Shown: one piece after another, positions 13,697 through 16,673 of the stretch
Position numbering within the stretch: position 1 is the stretch's first letter
How the letters are laid out: each line of letters opens with the position of its first letter
Origin: Archangium sp.
GTDB taxonomy: Bacteria > Myxococcota > Myxococcia > Myxococcales > Myxococcaceae
DNA length: 16,673 bases
Assembly: GCA_016793525.1 (NCBI GenBank)
Contig: JAEUJT010000348.1
Coordinates: forward strand, 1 to 16,673
Direction of reading: 5' to 3'
Position numbers and translations under genes: made by a program
The notes under the pieces: model-generated
Seen by the model: only the letters and a program-made list of their open reading frames with translations
Database searches by the model: none
Told to the model about the DNA's origin: nothing

Positions 13697-14701
13697 ATGA
13701 AGAAGGCCAGCGTCTTTGGAGCGGGCAGTTTCGGCACGGCCATCGCCTCAGTCTTGGCCGCGAACTTCGACGAGGTGGTGCTGTGGGGCCGCGACGGTCA
13801 GCTCGTGGCGCAGATCAACCGCGACCGCCAGAACGCAGCCTACCTGCCTGGCCTGACGCTGCCGGCGCCGATCCGCGCCAGTGCCGATCTCGCCGACGCC
13901 GCGCAAGGCGCCGAGCTGGTGGTGGTGGCCACGCCGTCGCACGCCACTCGCCAGTTCATGGCGCAAGCGGCCGACGTGCTCCCGTCGAACGTGCCGGTGA
14001 TCACCGTCGCCAAGGGCATCGAGAACGAGACGCTTGCCACCATGACCGAGGTGCTCGAGCAGAGCCTCCCAGAGCGCTTCCACCCGCACATCGGCATTTT
14101 GTCGGGCCCGTCGTTCGCGAAGGAGATGGTGCAGAAGATGCCCACCATCGTCACCGTCGCGGCGAGGTGGGAGAAGACGGCGCAGCGCGCGCAGCAGATG
14201 TTCAGCAGCGAGTTCTTCCGCACGTACACCTCGACTGATGTGGTGGGCGTGCAGGTCGGCGGCGCGCTGAAGAACGTCATCGCCATCGCGGCGGGCATGG
14301 CTGACGGGCTTGGCCTCGGCCACAACACCCGGGCTGGCATCATCACCCGTGGGTTGGCTGAGATCTCGCGCATGGCGGTTCGGCTCGGCGGCAACCCGCT
14401 GACGCTCTCCGGGTTGGCGGGCATGGGCGACCTGGTGCTGACCTGCACCGGTGAGCTCTCGCGCAACCGCAAGGTGGGCATCGAGCTCGGCCGCGGCCGG
14501 GCGCTGAACGACATTCTCGGGGAGATGAAGCAGGTGGCCGAAGGCGTGAAGACCGCGAAAAGCGCGCGCGATCTTGCGGCCCGGCACGGCGTCGAGTTGC
14601 CGATCTGCGCTCAGGTCTACGCCATCGCCTACGAGGGGAAGAGCCCCAAGGCCGCGGCGATGGACCTGATGACCCGCGCCCCCAAATCGGAGCTCGTCTG
14701 A
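13697..14701 (+). CDS. gpsA: NAD(P)H-dependent glycerol-3-phosphate dehydrogenase
   Basis: This cytoplasmic enzyme (334 residues, the usual length) reduces dihydroxyacetone phosphate to sn-glycerol 3-phosphate with NAD(P)H (EC 1.1.1.94), giving the backbone for phospholipid synthesis. The Rossmann dinucleotide motif GAGSFGTA is at 8-15. VAKGIE around K106, SGPSFAKE at 136-143 and GGALKNVIAIAAG at 188-200, with the catalytic K192, are all present, as are the substrate-binding NTR at 210-212 and GDLVLTCTGELSRNR at 244-258. The ATG at 13697 fits the family N-terminus, with AGAAGG upstream. The frame stays open upstream to 13241, but that part is a shadow of the preceding gene. The stop overlaps the start of the next gene by one base (TGATG), so the lipoprotein gene is translationally coupled. 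This is the only clear housekeeping gene in the window. Confidence 0.97.
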   Translation: MKKASVFGAGSFGTAIASVLAANFDEVVLWGRDGQLVAQINRDRQNAAYLPGLTLPAPIRASADLADAAQGAELVVVATPSHATRQFMAQAADVLPSNVPVITVAKGIENETLATMTEVLEQSLPERFHPHIGILSGPSFAKEMVQKMPTIVTVAARWEKTAQRAQQMFSSEFFRTYTSTDVVGVQVGGALKNVIAIAAGMADGLGLGHNTRAGIITRGLAEISRMAVRLGGNPLTLSGLAGMGDLVLTCTGELSRNRKVGIELGRGRALNDILGEMKQVAEGVKTAKSARDLAARHGVELPICAQVYAIAYEGKSPKAAAMDLMTRAPKSELV

Positions 14702-16398
14702 TGCGCGTCATGGTGGCAGCGGTGGCGGTGATGATCAGCGCGGGCTGTGGCTGCCAGGAGCGCACGAGCAAGCGCGTGCCGGCCATCGACGTGATTGACG
14801 ACCAGGGCGCCGAGCGGCTCTCGGTCGACTTCGGGCGGGTGCAGGTCAACGTCGAGGCCGAGCAGTTGCTGCGGGTGCGCAACCCCGGCAGCTCGCCGCT
14901 CACCATTCAGCAGGCGACGGTCACGAACGCCCAGTTCTCGACCGACGCCGGTGCGCCGCTGACCATTGGCTTCGGCGAAGAGGTGTTGCTCCCGCTCCAC
15001 TTCACGCCCACCACGCCCGATGTGCGCACCACCGGCACGCTCACGTTGGTGTCTGACGACCCAGCCAAACCGCAGGTGGTGGTGTCGCTTTCGGGCACCG
15101 GTATTGCGGCGGTCGCGGTGCCGATGCCGACGACGCTGGCCTTCGGCAACGTGTACGTGAATGAGCGCAAGTCGTTGGACTTCACCCTCACCAACGCGGG
15201 GAGCGCGCCGCTGCCGGTGTCGCGGGCCGCCTTCACCGTGGCCGTGCCGTCGTCGGTCACCGCCGATCTCGCGCCGCTCGTCACCACGCTGGCGGCTGGC
15301 CAGAGCGTGATGGTGTCGGTGACCTTCGCCCCCACGCAGCGTGCGGCGTTGGGTGGAGCCCTGGAGATCGAGCTCCCCGACGCGCTGGGCACGCTGTCGA
15401 TTCCGGTCCAGGGCGTGGGCGTACAGGCGGTGCCGAAGGCGTGCTTCGCGTTCGACGACTCCAGTGTCGAGACCTGCGCCGACGCGGCGAACATCTTCGT
15501 CAACGTGGCGTTCGGCTCGCTCTGCGACAGCCGCCTCTACCCGCCCGACGGAGGCCCCAGCCCGTGCCGCGGCGTCGACGGCGGCGCGGTGCCGTACACG
15601 CGGTCGGGGCGGGTCATCTTTCGCAACGACGGCAACACGCCGGTGTCGTATTCGCTCGTGTACCAGGCGCAGTCGGGCTCGACGTGCAGCGACGGCGGCT
15701 CGGCCATCGACTTTCGTTTCTCCAACGCGCCGAACGACGGCGGTGCGGCGACCTGGCCCGAGGCCACCACCGCGCTGCCTCGGCAAGCGGGTGACGCGCC
15801 TCCGTGGGCGACGGCTCCGGTGGCAGTGCAGTTCCGCCCGACGGCCCGCTGCCTCGACGACGCTGCCGATCAAGCGCGCCTCCTGTGGACCCGGCAGGGC
15901 GAGCCCGCCACCTCGATGCGCACGCCGACCACGATGATCGTCAACTTCGTCGGCCAGTCGCTTCTCCCGAAGGGCGTGCCGTCAGACGTGACGATGACCG
16001 GTACGGTGCCCCAGACGGTTGAGTACCGCGGCGTGCTCAACGGCGGCGAGGCTCCGCTCCGGGTCACGGGTCTTTCGCTGTGGCAGTCGGAGTCGTTCGC
16101 CGACGGTGGCCATGGCTCGGTGCCGTTTGCGCCTTGCGACCCGGTGCCGACCGGTGACTGTCGGTTCTTCAGCTGGCAGCCGGGGTTCGAGCCGAGCGCC
16201 GCTCTCCCGGTGACGCTCGCCGGCACGTCGATCTCGAGCAGCCCCACCTCGGCCCCGCTGACCCGGCTCACCTTCGGGCCCGCCGACGGCGGCGAGCTGC
16301 CCATGCAGGGCGTGGAGTACCGCGTCTTCTCCGTCGCGCAGACAGAAGACCCCTTCAACCCGCAGGTGATCTCCACCATTCGCGGGCGGGTGCAGTAA
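14701..16398 (+). CDS. Lipoprotein with tandem ASH/choice-of-anchor-D-type domains
   Basis: This 565-residue exported protein has a lipoprotein signal: a hydrophobic stretch at 3-15 and C16 in ISAGC. Two Ig-like ASH-type repeats follow, about 39-134 (opening with VDFGRVQVN, closing with VSLSGTGI) and about 142-240 (LAFGNVYVN to VQGVGV). The match between them is clear at opening and closing motifs and in the FTPTTP/FAPTQR strand. From about 245 the protein has Cys-containing segments with DGG motifs and two more strand-rich regions resembling degenerate repeats (GRVIFRNDGNTPVSY, YRGVLNGGEAPLRV). Such proteins are surface-exposed or periplasmic and often act in adhesion or binding. The role here is unknown. 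Its ATG overlaps the gpsA stop. Whether the pair is functionally linked is not evident. The 3' end is 3 nt from the converging gene. Confidence 0.87.
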   Translation: MRVMVAAVAVMISAGCGCQERTSKRVPAIDVIDDQGAERLSVDFGRVQVNVEAEQLLRVRNPGSSPLTIQQATVTNAQFSTDAGAPLTIGFGEEVLLPLHFTPTTPDVRTTGTLTLVSDDPAKPQVVVSLSGTGIAAVAVPMPTTLAFGNVYVNERKSLDFTLTNAGSAPLPVSRAAFTVAVPSSVTADLAPLVTTLAAGQSVMVSVTFAPTQRAALGGALEIELPDALGTLSIPVQGVGVQAVPKACFAFDDSSVETCADAANIFVNVAFGSLCDSRLYPPDGGPSPCRGVDGGAVPYTRSGRVIFRNDGNTPVSYSLVYQAQSGSTCSDGGSAIDFRFSNAPNDGGAATWPEATTALPRQAGDAPPWATAPVAVQFRPTARCLDDAADQARLLWTRQGEPATSMRTPTTMIVNFVGQSLLPKGVPSDVTMTGTVPQTVEYRGVLNGGEAPLRVTGLSLWQSESFADGGHGSVPFAPCDPVPTGDCRFFSWQPGFEPSAALPVTLAGTSISSSPTSAPLTRLTFGPADGGELPMQGVEYRVFSVAQTEDPFNPQVISTIRGRVQ

Positions 16399-16401
16399 CT
16401 C

Positions 16402-16673
16402 TCAGTCTTTCATTCGCCACACGGCGTCGTGGCGCTCCACCACGTTGTCGCGGAGCATCTCGGCCAGCAGCATCGCGACCTGCCGGGAGCGCATCGCGAC
16501 GCTGTCGGCCAGCGCGTCAGTGGTCAGCCCGCCGACGTTGGCGCGGAGCTGGCGTATGATCTCCCGCTTCACCTCGCTGCGCTGCACGCCGTCGAGGCCC
16601 AAGCCGTCACCCCGCATCGCCACGAAGATGCCCACCACGATGACCGCGAGCGCCCCGAGGAGGAGGGCGGGGT
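16402..16673 (-). CDS. Membrane-anchored winged-helix-like protein, C-terminal part (partial, runs off right edge)
   Basis: The minus-strand frame is open to the right edge, with 89 residues visible and the true start outside. A hydrophobic segment ALLLGALAVIVVGIFVAM (a transmembrane helix) comes first, and a charged region of about 65 residues follows. This has helices about REIIRQLRANV, TTDALADSVAM and RQVAMLLAEMLRDN, then a strand-like end WRMKD, a layout like a winged-helix domain. A GTG at 16636-16638 would give a 78-residue protein, but it sits inside the hydrophobic segment, so the longer reading is better. No family is recognised. Likely roles are membrane-tethered DNA or protein binding. 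It converges on the ASH lipoprotein gene with 3 nt between the stops. Confidence 0.65.
   Translation of the reverse strand, partial: PALLLGALAVIVVGIFVAMRGDGLGLDGVQRSEVKREIIRQLRANVGGLTTDALADSVAMRSRQVAMLLAEMLRDNVVERHDAVWRMKD

Noticed and set aside
14629..15873. 414-codon minus-strand frame opposite the ASH lipoprotein
   Set aside because: Low-complexity Arg/His/Val-rich shadow of a gene with a signal peptide and repeat domains.

Overview
This window looks like chromosomal DNA from a Myxococcota (myxobacterial) genome. The evidence is very high GC with strong third-position GC bias, a dense set of two-component genes, several secreted or outer-membrane proteins of the kind common in that phylum, an FHA protein, and a lipoprotein with ASH-type repeats. 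The taxonomic call is an inference from gene content and composition. No tRNA, rRNA, insertion sequence, phage gene or CRISPR array was seen.

Layout from left to right. (1) Positions 1-1992, minus strand: an outer-membrane beta-barrel gene is followed by a lipoprotein gene that runs off the left edge. (2) Positions 2148-5020, plus strand: a tight four-gene operon encodes a membrane-anchored Spy/CpxP/ZraP-like protein with a His-rich tail, a small secreted Pro/Ala-rich protein, an OmpR-family response regulator and a HAMP histidine kinase. His and Cys residues recur across it, which suggests an envelope-stress or metal-responsive system. (3) Positions 5012-5120: four copies of an AGGTCTAAA-type motif at an exact 31-nt spacing bridge the kinase stop codon and the start of the next gene, a small beta-barrel-like secreted protein (5114-5821). 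This is the most unusual DNA structure in the window. (4) Positions 5824-8158: a small acidic protein (minus) is divergent from an FHA protein and a soluble hybrid kinase with the layout receiver-like / HisKA / HATPase / receiver. The hybrid kinase has a plausible internal translation start for a free receiver domain. (5) Positions 8155-10364, minus strand: a membrane kinase without HAMP and an OmpR-family regulator, coupled by an ATGA overlap. (6) Positions 10612-12663, plus strand: a lipoprotein-like fusion of a YVTN beta-propeller with a di-heme cytochrome c peroxidase-like domain. (7) Positions 12729-16398, plus strand: a secreted proline-rich/beta-barrel protein, gpsA (glycerol-3-phosphate dehydrogenase) and a lipoprotein with tandem ASH-type domains overlapping gpsA by 1 nt. 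(8) Positions 16402-16673, minus strand: the C-terminal part of a membrane-anchored winged-helix-like protein running off the right edge.

Most of the window is therefore signal transduction plus envelope proteins: three histidine kinases, two DNA-binding response regulators, one internal receiver domain, one phosphothreonine reader, and several secreted or surface proteins that could be their inputs or outputs. gpsA is the only clear housekeeping gene. Gene calls are firm. Specific functions for the secreted and outer-membrane proteins are not recognisable from sequence alone.
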